Positions 1 through 9,519 of a stretch of 64,000 nucleotides of DNA are shown here, in pieces. Location: assembly GCF_037126245.1 (NCBI RefSeq), contig NZ_CP136925.1, positions 310,001-374,000 of the forward strand, in the 5' to 3' direction. The stretch comes from Mangrovimonas cancribranchiae (GTDB taxonomy: Bacteria > Bacteroidota > Bacteroidia > Flavobacteriales > Flavobacteriaceae). The number at the start of each line of letters is the position of its first letter. Within the stretch, counting starts at the first letter, position 1. The position numbers and the translations under genes are program-made. Under the pieces are notes generated by a model. That model ran no database searches, had not been told where the DNA came from, and saw nothing but the letters and a program-made list of their open reading frames with translations.

Positions 1-1
1 C

Positions 2-1594
2 TTTATTAGGTTTGATGAAACTAATGTACCACAATTCTCTATGGATGTTTTTGGTACACAACTTTATCCAGAAGAACAAGAGTTTAAATACCCAAAAGCA
101 GGAGAGGCCAATTCTGTTGTATCCCTTCATTTGTATGATGTGAATAAAGAAACACTTGCCGAAATTAACGTAGGAAAAACATATAACGATTTTTATATTC
201 CTAGAATTAAATGGTCTGAAAATGAAGATGTATTAAGCGCACAATACATGAATCGTCATCAAAACGAACTAGATTTATGGTTTATTAATACTAAAAAAGA
301 TACCGCAAAGTTAGTGCTTGCAGAAACCGACAAAGCGTATGTAGATATTACAGATAACCTTACATTTTTGAATGATAATAGCTTTATTTGGACAAGTGAA
401 AAAGATGGGTTTAATCATATATATCACTACAGTAAAGAAGGCGATTTAATTAACCAAGTAACTAACGGAACATGGGAAGTAACTGCCTATTATGGATATG
501 ATGAAAAATCGAAAAAAATATTTTATCAATCTACAGAAAATGGTTCTATCAATAGAGATGTGTATTCAATAAAATTGAACGGTAGAAGCAAAGAGCGGTT
601 AACAAAAAGTACAGGTACAAACAGCGCTGCATTTAGTGCCGATTTCTCTTACTTTATAAACACCTTTTCTAGTGCCACGACACCACCAGAATATACATTA
701 AACAACGCTGAGTCTGGCGATGTCATTAAGAGTATTAAAGACAATGATAAATTAGCTAGTAAAGTTTTAAATTATAAAACATCTGAAAAAGAATTCACAA
801 CTATAAACGTAAATGGTAACGACTTAAATATGTGGCTAATTAAGCCTGCCGATTTTGATGAAAATAAGCAGTATCCCTTATTTATGTACCAGTATTCGGG
901 ACCTGGATCGCAACAAGTTGCAAACCGCTGGAATAGCTCAAACGATTATTGGTACCAAATGTTAGCACAAAAAGGTTATATTGTAGCCTGTGTTGATGGT
1001 CGTGGAACAGGTTATAAAGGTGCTGAATTTAAAAAAGTAACTCAAAAACAACTAGGGAAATACGAAGTAGAAGACCAAATAGCAGCCGCTAAAAAATTAG
1101 GCGAACGTTCTTACATTGATGCTTCTAGAATTGGAATTTGGGGATGGAGTTACGGTGGCTTTATGAGTAGCAATGCCTTGTTTAAAGGTAACGATGTGTT
1201 TAAAATGGCTATTGCTGTTGCCCCTGTAACGAGTTGGAGGTTTTACGACTCTGTTTATACAGAACGTTACATGACCACGCCACAAGAAAACCCAGGTGGT
1301 TACGATAATAATTCGCCATTAAGTCATGTAGACAAGTTAAAAGGAGACTTTTTACTAATACACGGTTCGGCAGATGATAATGTGCATTTACAAAATACCA
1401 TGCGTATGGTGGAAGCCTTAATACAAGCCGATAAACAATTTGAATGGATGATTTATCCAGATAAAAACCATAGTATTTATGGAGGTAATACAAGGTTACA
1501 TTTGTATAAAAAAATGACCAACTTTATCGATAAAACTTTAGGAGATAAGATTCAAAATCAGCTAGATGAGGATGAAGTAAACATAAAATCATAA
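2..1594 (+). CDS. Dipeptidyl peptidase IV-type S9 serine peptidase, 5' partial
   Basis: The reading frame is open from base 2, so the gene begins upstream of the window; the first ATG inside it is internal. The visible part holds the end of the beta-propeller domain (the FIRFDETNVPQFSMDVFG segment is typical of bacterial DPP IV) followed by the alpha/beta-hydrolase domain. The nucleophile motif GWSYGG has its Ser codon at 1148-1150; downstream DDNVH and KNHSIYGG supply the acid and histidine of the triad. The family removes N-terminal dipeptides, usually after Pro or Ala, in the periplasm; the signal peptide is not visible. The gene lies 30 bp upstream of two POT peptide transporters on the same strand, which fits release of dipeptides followed by import. 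No frameshift is seen. The S9 assignment is very secure and the DPP IV subfamily is likely. Confidence 0.93.
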   Translation, partial: FIRFDETNVPQFSMDVFGTQLYPEEQEFKYPKAGEANSVVSLHLYDVNKETLAEINVGKTYNDFYIPRIKWSENEDVLSAQYMNRHQNELDLWFINTKKDTAKLVLAETDKAYVDITDNLTFLNDNSFIWTSEKDGFNHIYHYSKEGDLINQVTNGTWEVTAYYGYDEKSKKIFYQSTENGSINRDVYSIKLNGRSKERLTKSTGTNSAAFSADFSYFINTFSSATTPPEYTLNNAESGDVIKSIKDNDKLASKVLNYKTSEKEFTTINVNGNDLNMWLIKPADFDENKQYPLFMYQYSGPGSQQVANRWNSSNDYWYQMLAQKGYIVACVDGRGTGYKGAEFKKVTQKQLGKYEVEDQIAAAKKLGERSYIDASRIGIWGWSYGGFMSSNALFKGNDVFKMAIAVAPVTSWRFYDSVYTERYMTTPQENPGGYDNNSPLSHVDKLKGDFLLIHGSADDNVHLQNTMRMVEALIQADKQFEWMIYPDKNHSIYGGNTRLHLYKKMTNFIDKTLGDKIQNQLDEDEVNIKS

Positions 1595-1624
1595 AAAACG
1601 AATAACTAACTAATACAACTATAT

Positions 1625-3025
1625 ATGTCAACTCAGGGAAATACAATAAAACAAAAAGAACTATTTGGACACCCGGTAGGATTGTACGTTTTGTTTTTTA
1701 CAGAGATGTGGGAGCGTTTTTCTTACTACGGAATGCGTGCTATTCTGGTGCTCTATTTAGTAGCTCAAACAACCGATGAAAATGCTGGTTTAGGATGGAC
1801 CAATGCTGAAGCTTTAGCGCTTTATGGATGGTACACTATGCTAGTTTATGTAGCTTCTATCCCTGGCGGATGGATTGCTGATAAACTATTAGGGCAGAAA
1901 AAATCGGTGTTATATGGAGGAATCCTATTAGTCGCAGGTCATAGTGTTTTGGCTATCGAAGAAATGTGGGCATTCTATACAGGGCTTGGGTTAATTATTG
2001 CTGGAGTTGGTATGTTAAAACCAAACATTTCTACTATGGTTGGTGGTTTATACAAAAAAGGAGACATTAGACGAGATAAAGGGTTTACCATTTTTTACAT
2101 AGGAATTAATGTAGGGGCATTTTTATCTAGTTTAATAGTTGGTTATGTTGGTGAAGTTCATGGTTGGCATTATGGCTTTGGATTAGCAGGTATTGGAATG
2201 GCTTTAGGTTTATTGCAATACGTCTTAGGACAAAAGCATTTAAAGTATGTTGGGAATTTTATAGGAACCTCTGAAAATGCAGAAGATAAAGAAGCCATGA
2301 ATAGACCATTAACCAAAATAGAAAAAGATAGAATAGTCGTATTGCTTATCTCTTTTTTATTGGTAATTGTGTTTTGGGGCGCTTTTGAACAAGCAGGAGG
2401 TCTTATGAATATTTATGCTATGGATAATACTAATAGGATGTTGATGGGCTGGGAAGTTCCTGCCTCTTGGTTTCAATCTTTAAACGCCATGTTTATTATT
2501 TTTCTTGGAACTACCGTAGCAGGGTTTTGGGCAAAAAGAAAGTTGGAAGGAAAAGTAGCAACATCATTATTTAAAATGATTATTGGTTTAATTATTATGG
2601 GAACTGGCTTTTTCTTTATGTCTGCAGCTTCTGCTCAATTAGAAAGTACAGGAACTTCTGCTATGTATTGGTTGGTGCTAGCTTATTTATTTCATACTGT
2701 AGGAGAGCTGTGTATATCACCAGTAGCATTGTCTTATATTACCAAATTAGCACCTTTAAAATACGCCTCTTTAATGATGGGGGTATTTTTTGCAATGACA
2801 GGACTTGGTAACAAGTTAGCTGGATTATTAGGTGAATCAGCATCAAAGTTTGGTGAATTTACCATATTTACTGGAATCGCAGTATTTTGTATTGCTTTTG
2901 GCGCAATAGTAATGTTATTCAGAAAAAAATTAGAAGTTCTAACCCATGGAGTTGAAGATGATGAAAGAGATATGAACGACGAGCTTCCTGAAGGGTACGA
3001 ACTAGCCGATGAAAAAATTAACTAA
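1625..3025 (+). CDS. POT/PTR family proton-dependent oligopeptide transporter
   Basis: This is a 466-residue integral inner-membrane protein of the major facilitator superfamily, of normal length for a bacterial POT transporter. The signature ExxER motif is at residues 27-31 within TEMWERFSYYG, the element used for proton coupling in this family. The segment GMLKPNISTMVGGLY and the later GELCISPVALSYITKLAP match the POT signatures. The family imports di- and tripeptides with protons. The gene follows the S9 peptidase by 30 bp and precedes a second POT gene by 17 bp, so the three probably form one transcription unit. Substrate range cannot be read from the sequence. Confidence 0.93.
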   Translation: MSTQGNTIKQKELFGHPVGLYVLFFTEMWERFSYYGMRAILVLYLVAQTTDENAGLGWTNAEALALYGWYTMLVYVASIPGGWIADKLLGQKKSVLYGGILLVAGHSVLAIEEMWAFYTGLGLIIAGVGMLKPNISTMVGGLYKKGDIRRDKGFTIFYIGINVGAFLSSLIVGYVGEVHGWHYGFGLAGIGMALGLLQYVLGQKHLKYVGNFIGTSENAEDKEAMNRPLTKIEKDRIVVLLISFLLVIVFWGAFEQAGGLMNIYAMDNTNRMLMGWEVPASWFQSLNAMFIIFLGTTVAGFWAKRKLEGKVATSLFKMIIGLIIMGTGFFFMSAASAQLESTGTSAMYWLVLAYLFHTVGELCISPVALSYITKLAPLKYASLMMGVFFAMTGLGNKLAGLLGESASKFGEFTIFTGIAVFCIAFGAIVMLFRKKLEVLTHGVEDDERDMNDELPEGYELADEKIN

Positions 3026-3042
3026 TAACAATCTAACCAATT

Positions 3043-4818
3043 ATGAATACCGACGCAGAAAATTTATTTAAGGATAAAGTCTTAGGTCACCCAGCAGGCC
3101 TTTTTGTATTGTTTTTTACCGAAATGTGGGAGCGTTTTTCGTTTTACGGAATGCGTGTGCTTTTGGTAAACTTTTTAACGTATGCTGTAGTAGGTGCTAA
3201 CCCTGGTTGGGGATGGTCGGCAGAAAATGCCGGAGCACTTTTTGGTACTTATGCCATGCTTTTATATATCACACCTATTGTAGGTGGGATTATAGCAGAT
3301 AAGCTTACAGGCTATCGTTGGGCTGTTGTAATAGGGGCTTTAGTTATGACCTTAGGTCATGCGTCTATGGCTCTAGAAACGGAGTTTTCGCTATACCTAG
3401 GCCTAGGATTGTTAGTTATAGGTACAGGTTTTTTTAAGCCAAATATTACCTCTATTATTTCAGAAATGTATAAAAAGCATCCCGAAAAGAAAGATGGTGC
3501 TTATACCATTTTTTATATGGGTGTAAATGCAGGCGCATTCTTTGGAATGATGCTTTGTGGTTATTTAGCCGAGAAAATAGGGTGGTCTTACGGATTTGGT
3601 CTAGCCGGTATTTTTATGTTATTAGGAACACTTCAGTTTTACTTCTCTAAAAACTTATTTGGCAAAATAGGCGTTAAACCTACCAAGGTTCATGAAGTTG
3701 AAGATGTACAAGACGCCGATAATTCTATAGCTGAAATAGATGAGGAAGAAGAGGTCGAAAAACCAAACCCGTTTACAACTTTAGATAAAATTTTAATCGT
3801 TATATGTTCGGTGGTTGGATTGGGTTATGCTATTAATGACCCAATGTCTAAAATTGCTGGAATAGATATGTTTTCTGCATTAGAAATGGGTGGTTTCGAA
3901 GGACAATATACAGCGGTTTTATTTGCATTAGCATTATTCTTATTTTTAGTTATAGGGCGTATTTTAAGATACTCAGCCATAGTAAGGGATCGTATGATTG
4001 CCTTTATAGTGTTTGCCTTTTTTACAGTATTTTTCTGGTTATCGTTTGAGCAAGGCGCTTCATCTTTAGTATTATTTGCTAGAGATAATGTGGATAGAGT
4101 GTTAGAAGGAAACTCTGCCATGGCTTTTAATGTAGTAAATGCCTTACTAACCGTGATTCCTTTATTAATAATTACGTATGTGTTGTATGATTTATGGAAG
4201 AAAACATTCCGGAAAATACCTTATTCAAACATTGTTTTGGTAATCTGTTTTCTATTTATGTGGGGTATTGTTGCCTGGATGTTACAAAGAGAATTTACAG
4301 CAGAAGTTTCTGAGATTACCGTATCATGGTTTAGTATTTTAAATTCATTCTTTATTATTGTGTTTGCCTCATTATTTTCAAAGTGGTTTGAAAGTAAATA
4401 CAATCCTTCTGCTGCATCAAAATATGCTTTAGGACTTATTGTTATGGCGATAGGGTTCGGGTTGTTAGCTTTCGGGTCTTATGGAATAGAAGAAGGTGTT
4501 AAGGTAAGTATGATATGGTTAATTCTAGCTTACTTGTTCCATACTTTAGGAGAATTATGTTTATCTCCTGTAGGACTGTCTTATGTAAGTAAATTAGTGC
4601 CGGCAAGAATGATTGCCCTTATGTTTGGTATGTGGTATTTGGCCATCGCTATAGGTAATAAGCTAGCCGCTGTACTAGGAGGACAAATTGAAAACATTAC
4701 AAAAGAGTATAGTCTTTCTACATTCTTCTTAATTTTTACCATTGTACCGCTTGTAGCTGGACTACTTGTATGGGCTTTAAATCCTGTGATGAAAAAATTA
4801 ATGCATGGTGTGCGTTAA
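3043..4818 (+). CDS. POT/PTR family peptide transporter, long form
   Basis: This 591-residue paralogue of the preceding POT transporter also carries TEMWERFSFYG with the ExxER motif at residues 27-31. It also has a GTGFFKPNITSIISEMY segment and a C-terminal GELCLSPVGLSYVSKLVP signature. It is about 125 residues longer than its neighbour. Part of the excess is a strongly acidic cytoplasmic linker around residues 205-240 rich in Glu and Asp, and part is extra hydrophobic segments in the middle of the protein. It sits 17 bp after the first POT gene and is followed directly by a strong hairpin terminator. A complementary peptide specificity to the first copy is a reasonable inference but is not shown by the sequence. 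Confidence 0.92.
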   Translation: MNTDAENLFKDKVLGHPAGLFVLFFTEMWERFSFYGMRVLLVNFLTYAVVGANPGWGWSAENAGALFGTYAMLLYITPIVGGIIADKLTGYRWAVVIGALVMTLGHASMALETEFSLYLGLGLLVIGTGFFKPNITSIISEMYKKHPEKKDGAYTIFYMGVNAGAFFGMMLCGYLAEKIGWSYGFGLAGIFMLLGTLQFYFSKNLFGKIGVKPTKVHEVEDVQDADNSIAEIDEEEEVEKPNPFTTLDKILIVICSVVGLGYAINDPMSKIAGIDMFSALEMGGFEGQYTAVLFALALFLFLVIGRILRYSAIVRDRMIAFIVFAFFTVFFWLSFEQGASSLVLFARDNVDRVLEGNSAMAFNVVNALLTVIPLLIITYVLYDLWKKTFRKIPYSNIVLVICFLFMWGIVAWMLQREFTAEVSEITVSWFSILNSFFIIVFASLFSKWFESKYNPSAASKYALGLIVMAIGFGLLAFGSYGIEEGVKVSMIWLILAYLFHTLGELCLSPVGLSYVSKLVPARMIALMFGMWYLAIAIGNKLAAVLGGQIENITKEYSLSTFFLIFTIVPLVAGLLVWALNPVMKKLMHGVR

Positions 4819-4842
4819 ACTATAAAACCGTTAAAAAAAAAT

Positions 4843-4870
4843 AAAATGCTCCATTCTTGGAGCATTTTTT
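4843..4870 (+). terminator. Rho-independent terminator after the POT transporter genes
   Basis: An 11-bp perfect stem (AAAATGCTCCA pairing with TGGAGCATTTT) has a 4-base TTCT loop and runs into a T tract. It lies 24 bp after the stop codon of the second POT gene and before the thioredoxin gene. Confidence 0.88.
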
Positions 4871-4904
4871 GTAAGTTAGGAACAACTTTTGCAACAAAAA
4901 AACT

Positions 4905-5453
4905 ATGAGAACACATATTACAATTCTAATCGTTTCACTACTGTTTGTCGGGAATCTTTGGGCACAAGAAATTAATTGGGTGTCTTTAGAAGAGGCTGTA
5001 GAACTTCAAAAGAAAAATCCAAAAAAAATCATTTTAGATGCTTATACCAAATGGTGTGGTCCATGTAAAATGTTAGATAGAAACACCTTTAGCAATAAAG
5101 ATGTTGCTGCCTATATTAATGAACATTATTATGCGGTAAAGTTTAATGCCGAAGGAAATGAAGAGATAACGTTTAAGGACAACACATTTACAAACCCTAA
5201 TTACGATCCTGCAAAAGCCAACAGACGTAATTCACCGCATCAATTATCACGATATTTTAGTATAAGGTCGTATCCAACATTGGTATTTCTTGATGAAAAT
5301 GCCAATTTGTTAGCGCCAATTATTGGCTATAAAACGCCACAACAATTAGAGTTGTATTTAAAACTATTTAAAGACAATAAGCATACCGATATGAATACGC
5401 AAGAAAAATTTAATGCGTATTATAAAGCATTTAAACCTGAGTTTAGTAATTAA
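4905..5453 (+). CDS. Secreted thioredoxin-family protein
   Basis: The 182-residue protein starts with a signal peptide whose likely cleavage is after residue 20 (LWA then QE), so it should act in the periplasm or cell envelope. The active site WCGPCK has its two cysteines at residues 51 and 54, and the cis-proline loop is visible as SYPT near residue 126. The fold and motif support dithiol-disulfide exchange, probably reduction of envelope proteins, but the partner is unknown. Between the active site and the cis-Pro there is an insert of roughly 25 residues compared with a minimal thioredoxin, as in many Bacteroidota envelope thioredoxins. Its 3' end overlaps the convergent comEC gene by 11 bp. 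Confidence 0.88.
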   Translation: MRTHITILIVSLLFVGNLWAQEINWVSLEEAVELQKKNPKKIILDAYTKWCGPCKMLDRNTFSNKDVAAYINEHYYAVKFNAEGNEEITFKDNTFTNPNYDPAKANRRNSPHQLSRYFSIRSYPTLVFLDENANLLAPIIGYKTPQQLELYLKLFKDNKHTDMNTQEKFNAYYKAFKPEFSN

Positions 5454-7509
5454 TTTTAGGTTGATGTTTTAAAATAAAAGCTCCTTTTTCATAAGTATAA
5501 TGGAAAGGGAGTTTTTGTTTTTTACAGGTTGTTTTCCAGCGTGCCACATAAGACTTGTAATTGCTACCATCTGCAATAATAAGTTTGGGTTTAATCGAGT
5601 CTATTAAACGAGTTAAGTTTATTTTAGGCGAGTTTCTTAGTAAAATAATATCAGGAATTAGTGTCTTAGTGTTGTAAACTCCTATGCTATCAACAATAAG
5701 AAGTAGTTGGTCATTTATTTGATAAATAGGATTTATGGAATCATATTCTGTCATAGAAATATGTGCACCAACCCGGTAGTTTTTAAGAAACTTTTGCGTT
5801 TTGATGGCTTCTGATTTTAGGTTGTGATTAATGGTTAGCAAATCATTCGACTTTTTTCCTATTATACTATGTCTGCTTTTATGAAACACAATAAACTCAT
5901 GGGTGCTTGTGTGGTATTTTTCGTAGAGAAACGTTAGTTGTAATATTAACACGCTTATTAAAAAAGGGATAACTAAGTTAGATTTGTTTTTTGAAGTAAT
6001 TAGGAAATAAGAAACCACGATTAGTAAATACGTTGCAATAACTTGAGGAAATTCAAAAGAAATATCATCAAAAAAGAAGGCTTCTTGTTTAGCTACCCAA
6101 GCCACTAACTTATTTATTTGGGAAATAAGCCAACTATATATGTCGGGCAATAGCGGGATATTAATGTTTACTAAAGCAAAAAATATAATTAAAATGCCAA
6201 GGGCTAGAATACATCCTAAAAACGGAATAATTACAATGTTTGAAATAAAAAACAGCCCTGGAAATTGATGAAAATAAAACAAAGCAATTGGCGCAACGCC
6301 TAGTTGTGCTGCAAATGAAACGGTAATAACGTTCCACATAAGTTTATCAAAAGCCCATTTTGGTGTATAGAGGTTGTAAAAAACAGGTTGAAATGCTACA
6401 ATAGCAATAACGGCTAAGTAACTTAATTGAAAACCAACATCAAATAAAAATAGGGGTTTTACTAAAAGTAAAATAAAAGCCGAGATAGCTAAAATATTGT
6501 AAATGTTAGTGGGTTTTCTCAAGTTTATAGAAATTGCCACAGCCGTAAACATAGTAACAGCTCTCACAACAGAAGCCGATAATCCTGCAATTATAGCAAA
6601 ACTCCATAAACACAATAAAATAACTATTATTTTAATAAATTTTCCCTGTTTTAAATACTCTAATAGGCGTAAAACAAAATTTAAAATAAGTAAAACGATA
6701 CCAACATGTAATCCAGAAACAGCTAAAATATGAACTGCGCCAGCATGGGTGTAATTAGTATAAATGTCTTTATTAATATGTTGTCGTTGTCCTAACAAAA
6801 GGGCATTGGTTATAGCGAGTACGTCTTGGTTAAATTCATAGTGTTTAAGTTGTTTATTTATCTGTCGCCTTATTTTGTAAGCGATACCATAAATAGATGT
6901 TTTGTGTAATGTGTCAAGCTTTATAAGATTCTTATTACTACTAAATATTTGATGGTATACGTACGATTTTTCTAAATATTCTTTATAGTTAAATTGAAAT
7001 GGATTTAATGGTTCGTTAATTTGTTTTAAGCTGGTTCTTGAGGTATAAACGGCATCAACATGTATAGCGTTATTTTGTATGCTATCTTTTGCAACATTAA
7101 GTAGTATTTTACCAATAACTGGTTTGTCGTTAATAGTAAGAACATTAGCGATGTATTTGTTGTAATAGGCTCCTGGTTTAAGTACTTCTCTAATTTTAAA
7201 TGTTACTGTAGAAACTTCGTTGCGATTAGTTTTTATTAGGTGAACATAATGATTTTGCGACATTTTTTCATTATGAAAGTTTACTGTAGCCATCCCTAGG
7301 AAGAACGTTGTGAAATAGCTTATTAAGCCAAACCAAATAGTTTTCTTAAATAAATGTTTGCTAATGAAATAAGTTAGTATGAAAAGAGAGAAACTTAAAC
7401 CAAGAATTAGATATGTAAGATGATTAGAGATGTTTAGAAAAACACCTGCAGAAATACCTATAATTAGTACAAGAAGTAATCTTACAATAACAAAATCTAG
7501 CAACTTCAT
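5443..7509 (-). CDS. comEC: ComEC/Rec2-family competence protein
   Basis: A 688-residue polytopic membrane protein. It has hydrophobic N-terminal helices, a soluble DUF4131-like region at about residues 90-200, and then the Competence core with LLLGQRQHINKDIYTNYTHA and HILAVSGLHVGIV, which are hallmark segments of ComEC. The family forms the inner-membrane channel for single-stranded DNA during natural transformation. The C-terminal soluble part (about residues 530-688) looks like a reduced metallo-beta-lactamase-like domain, and I see no HxHxDH metal-binding motif in it. It is the last gene of the minus-strand surE-lpxB group, 33 bp after the NlpC/P60 gene, and overlaps the thioredoxin gene tail to tail. 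Family assignment is firm; whether this strain is transformable is unknown. Confidence 0.9.
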   Translation of the reverse strand: MKLLDFVIVRLLLVLIIGISAGVFLNISNHLTYLILGLSFSLFILTYFISKHLFKKTIWFGLISYFTTFFLGMATVNFHNEKMSQNHYVHLIKTNRNEVSTVTFKIREVLKPGAYYNKYIANVLTINDKPVIGKILLNVAKDSIQNNAIHVDAVYTSRTSLKQINEPLNPFQFNYKEYLEKSYVYHQIFSSNKNLIKLDTLHKTSIYGIAYKIRRQINKQLKHYEFNQDVLAITNALLLGQRQHINKDIYTNYTHAGAVHILAVSGLHVGIVLLILNFVLRLLEYLKQGKFIKIIVILLCLWSFAIIAGLSASVVRAVTMFTAVAISINLRKPTNIYNILAISAFILLLVKPLFLFDVGFQLSYLAVIAIVAFQPVFYNLYTPKWAFDKLMWNVITVSFAAQLGVAPIALFYFHQFPGLFFISNIVIIPFLGCILALGILIIFFALVNINIPLLPDIYSWLISQINKLVAWVAKQEAFFFDDISFEFPQVIATYLLIVVSYFLITSKNKSNLVIPFLISVLILQLTFLYEKYHTSTHEFIVFHKSRHSIIGKKSNDLLTINHNLKSEAIKTQKFLKNYRVGAHISMTEYDSINPIYQINDQLLLIVDSIGVYNTKTLIPDIILLRNSPKINLTRLIDSIKPKLIIADGSNYKSYVARWKTTCKKQKLPFHYTYEKGAFILKHQPKINY

Positions 7510-7542
7510 GCGTTAAGTTACTAAAAATAAGATTAATATATG

Positions 7543-8103
7543 TTATAGGACGCGTCTGGCTTGTACAAAAGCAAAATACCAATATTTTTCAGAAAGCTTA
7601 GACGTAATAACACCACGACTAGTCGTAGAGTGAATAAACTCCACATAACCTGGTCGCGTATTTGTTACAATCCCTACGTGGTTAACTTTACGACTATTTT
7701 TTCTTGTCGCAAAAAAGAGTAAATCGCCTTTTTGGACATCTTTTAAATCAATCCAATTGCCATGAGTAGATAAACTAGAGGTTGTTCTTGGTAATAGAAT
7801 ATCTTCACTTTTAAAAGCTGTAGTAACAAGCCCAGAACAATCCATGCCGCGTTTTGTGTTACCGCCATATTTATACCTAACTCCATGGTAAGTTTCGGCT
7901 TCAGCTATAATATTATTTATAGTTGTATTCGAGCTTGTAGAAGCTGTATAAGTTTTAGATGAAGTAGTCGTAGTTGTTTTGGGAGAGCTATTTTTAGTAG
8001 TTGTATGCTTACTTTTTTTTGTAACTACTTTGGTGCCTTTGGTTGACTTACAGGAAACTAAAGTAAGTGCCACAATACACAACAGGTAAAATGTGTTCTT
8101 CAT
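7543..8103 (-). CDS. NlpC/P60 (C40) cell-wall peptidase lipoprotein
   Basis: The 186-residue protein has a lipoprotein signal ending in the lipobox LVSC with Cys18 as the lipidated residue. A low-complexity Thr/Ser/Lys linker (about residues 20-60) follows, then an NlpC/P60 domain. The catalytic Cys is in DCSG (Cys89), and His142 in NHVGIV and His158 in FIHST complete the usual triad. The family cleaves peptide stems of peptidoglycan, often between D-Glu and meso-DAP. It lies 3 bp downstream of lpxB and 33 bp upstream of comEC on the same strand. The threonine-rich linker probably spans from the membrane anchor to the cell wall. Precise bond specificity is not deducible. Confidence 0.92.
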   Translation of the reverse strand: MKNTFYLLCIVALTLVSCKSTKGTKVVTKKSKHTTTKNSSPKTTTTTSSKTYTASTSSNTTINNIIAEAETYHGVRYKYGGNTKRGMDCSGLVTTAFKSEDILLPRTTSSLSTHGNWIDLKDVQKGDLLFFATRKNSRKVNHVGIVTNTRPGYVEFIHSTTSRGVITSKLSEKYWYFAFVQARRVL

Positions 8104-8106
8104 GAA

Positions 8107-9222
8107 TTAAGAAATCTTTTCGTAGATGAGTTGAGCTGTTTTTTTACTGGCGCCTTTTCCGCCTAATTTTTTCTCAAGCTCATAATAGTTTATAAAAAAC
8201 TTAGTGCGCTCATAGTCGTCTAAAATAAGATCAAGTTCAGCTTTTAATCGTTTTTTATTAAAGTCGTTTTGAATTAACTCGGTAACCACTTCTTTATCCA
8301 TAATAAGGTTAACTAAAGAAATGTATTTAATGTGTTTAACCAATCGTTTTCCAATTTGATATGAAATCCAACTACCTTTATAGCAAACAACTTCGGGAAC
8401 TTTAAATAAGGCCGTTTCTAAAGTTGCCGTTCCAGAAGTTACTAAGGCTGCTGTGGAAACACTTAATAAATCGTAAGTTCTGTTAGAAACAAAGTGGACA
8501 TTAGATTTTTTAAGAAATGGTTTGTAAAACTCGTAGTCTTGACTTGGAGCTCCAGCAATAACAAATTGATAGTTTGGATAGTCGTTACTAACGTCAAGCA
8601 TAACCGAGAGCATTTTTTTAATTTCTTGCTTCCGGCTTCCGGGTAGTAAAGCGATGATGGGCTTTTCGTTTAATTCGTGTTTCGCGCGAAAATCGTATTC
8701 ATCAATTTGAGTTCTATTGGAAATAGCATCTATTAATGGATGACCAACAAAATGAACAGGAAACCCATGTTTTTTCTCGTAAAAGTCTTTTTCAAACGGA
8801 AGAATCACATACATTTCATCAATATCTCTTTTAATGGCTTTAATTCTGTTTTCTTTCCATGCCCAAATTTGAGGTGAAATGTAATAGTGTGTTTTGTAGC
8901 CTAAGGCTTTAGCCCATTTAGCAATACGAAGATTAAATCCTGGATAATCAATAAAAATAATAACATCTGGATGATATGCTTCAATATCTTTTTTACAGAA
9001 CGACAGATTTTTGGTTATGGTTCTTAGGTTCATAATAACTTCTACAAACCCCATAAACGCTAAATCTTTATAATGTTTGATTAAGTTGTCGCTTACATTT
9101 TGCATTAAGTCGCCACCCCAAAACCTAAACTCGGCATTAACATCTTGTTTAAGTAATGCTTTCATTAGGTTGGAGCCATGTAAATCTCCCGAAGCTTCGC
9201 CTGCAATAATGTAGTACTTCAT
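8107..9222 (-). CDS. lpxB: Lipid-A-disaccharide synthase
   Basis: A 371-residue GT19 enzyme beginning with MKYYIIAGEASGDLHGSNLM, whose GEASGDLHG motif is diagnostic of LpxB. Other family elements are the segment HYYISPQIWAWKENR, the LLPGSRKQEI motif and VTSGTATLETALF. It condenses UDP-2,3-diacylglucosamine with lipid X to form the disaccharide backbone of lipid A at the inner face of the cytoplasmic membrane. Length is normal. The gene starts 12 bp after a small membrane-protein gene that links it to surE, an arrangement commonly seen in Flavobacteriia. Confidence 0.96.
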   Translation of the reverse strand: MKYYIIAGEASGDLHGSNLMKALLKQDVNAEFRFWGGDLMQNVSDNLIKHYKDLAFMGFVEVIMNLRTITKNLSFCKKDIEAYHPDVIIFIDYPGFNLRIAKWAKALGYKTHYYISPQIWAWKENRIKAIKRDIDEMYVILPFEKDFYEKKHGFPVHFVGHPLIDAISNRTQIDEYDFRAKHELNEKPIIALLPGSRKQEIKKMLSVMLDVSNDYPNYQFVIAGAPSQDYEFYKPFLKKSNVHFVSNRTYDLLSVSTAALVTSGTATLETALFKVPEVVCYKGSWISYQIGKRLVKHIKYISLVNLIMDKEVVTELIQNDFNKKRLKAELDLILDDYERTKFFINYYELEKKLGGKGASKKTAQLIYEKIS

Positions 9223-9234
9223 TATTTAAAATGC

Positions 9235-9519
9235 TTATAAGAATTTAATGATAAACGTTAAAACAGCTGCAAAAAGAGTAGCTAACAAAACGCCTCTTGC
9301 TCGGTATTCTTGTTTCTTTTTTAAAAATATAAAAAAAGCTAATAGATTTAAAACAGCACCAAAACTAATTAATTGACTAATCGAGCCATGAGAAATAGCG
9401 GCGTTTAGTGTTTCCCAAAACGGACGGTTGCTATTATAAAATAATGTAGCCATAAATAAACCAATTATATTGGCAATTAAGCCAACTACGAATCCGATAA
9501 TAATATCTTTTTTATTCAT
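9235..9519 (-). CDS. Small three-helix membrane protein between surE and lpxB
   Basis: A 94-residue protein with three hydrophobic stretches (about residues 5-27, 45-67 and 75-94) separated by short charged loops containing KKKQEYRARG. I do not recognise a named family. It overlaps surE by 8 bp and precedes lpxB by 12 bp, so it is almost certainly translated as part of that operon. An envelope role is plausible from its position only. Confidence 0.75.
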   Translation of the reverse strand: MNKKDIIIGFVVGLIANIIGLFMATLFYNSNRPFWETLNAAISHGSISQLISFGAVLNLLAFFIFLKKKQEYRARGVLLATLFAAVLTFIIKFL

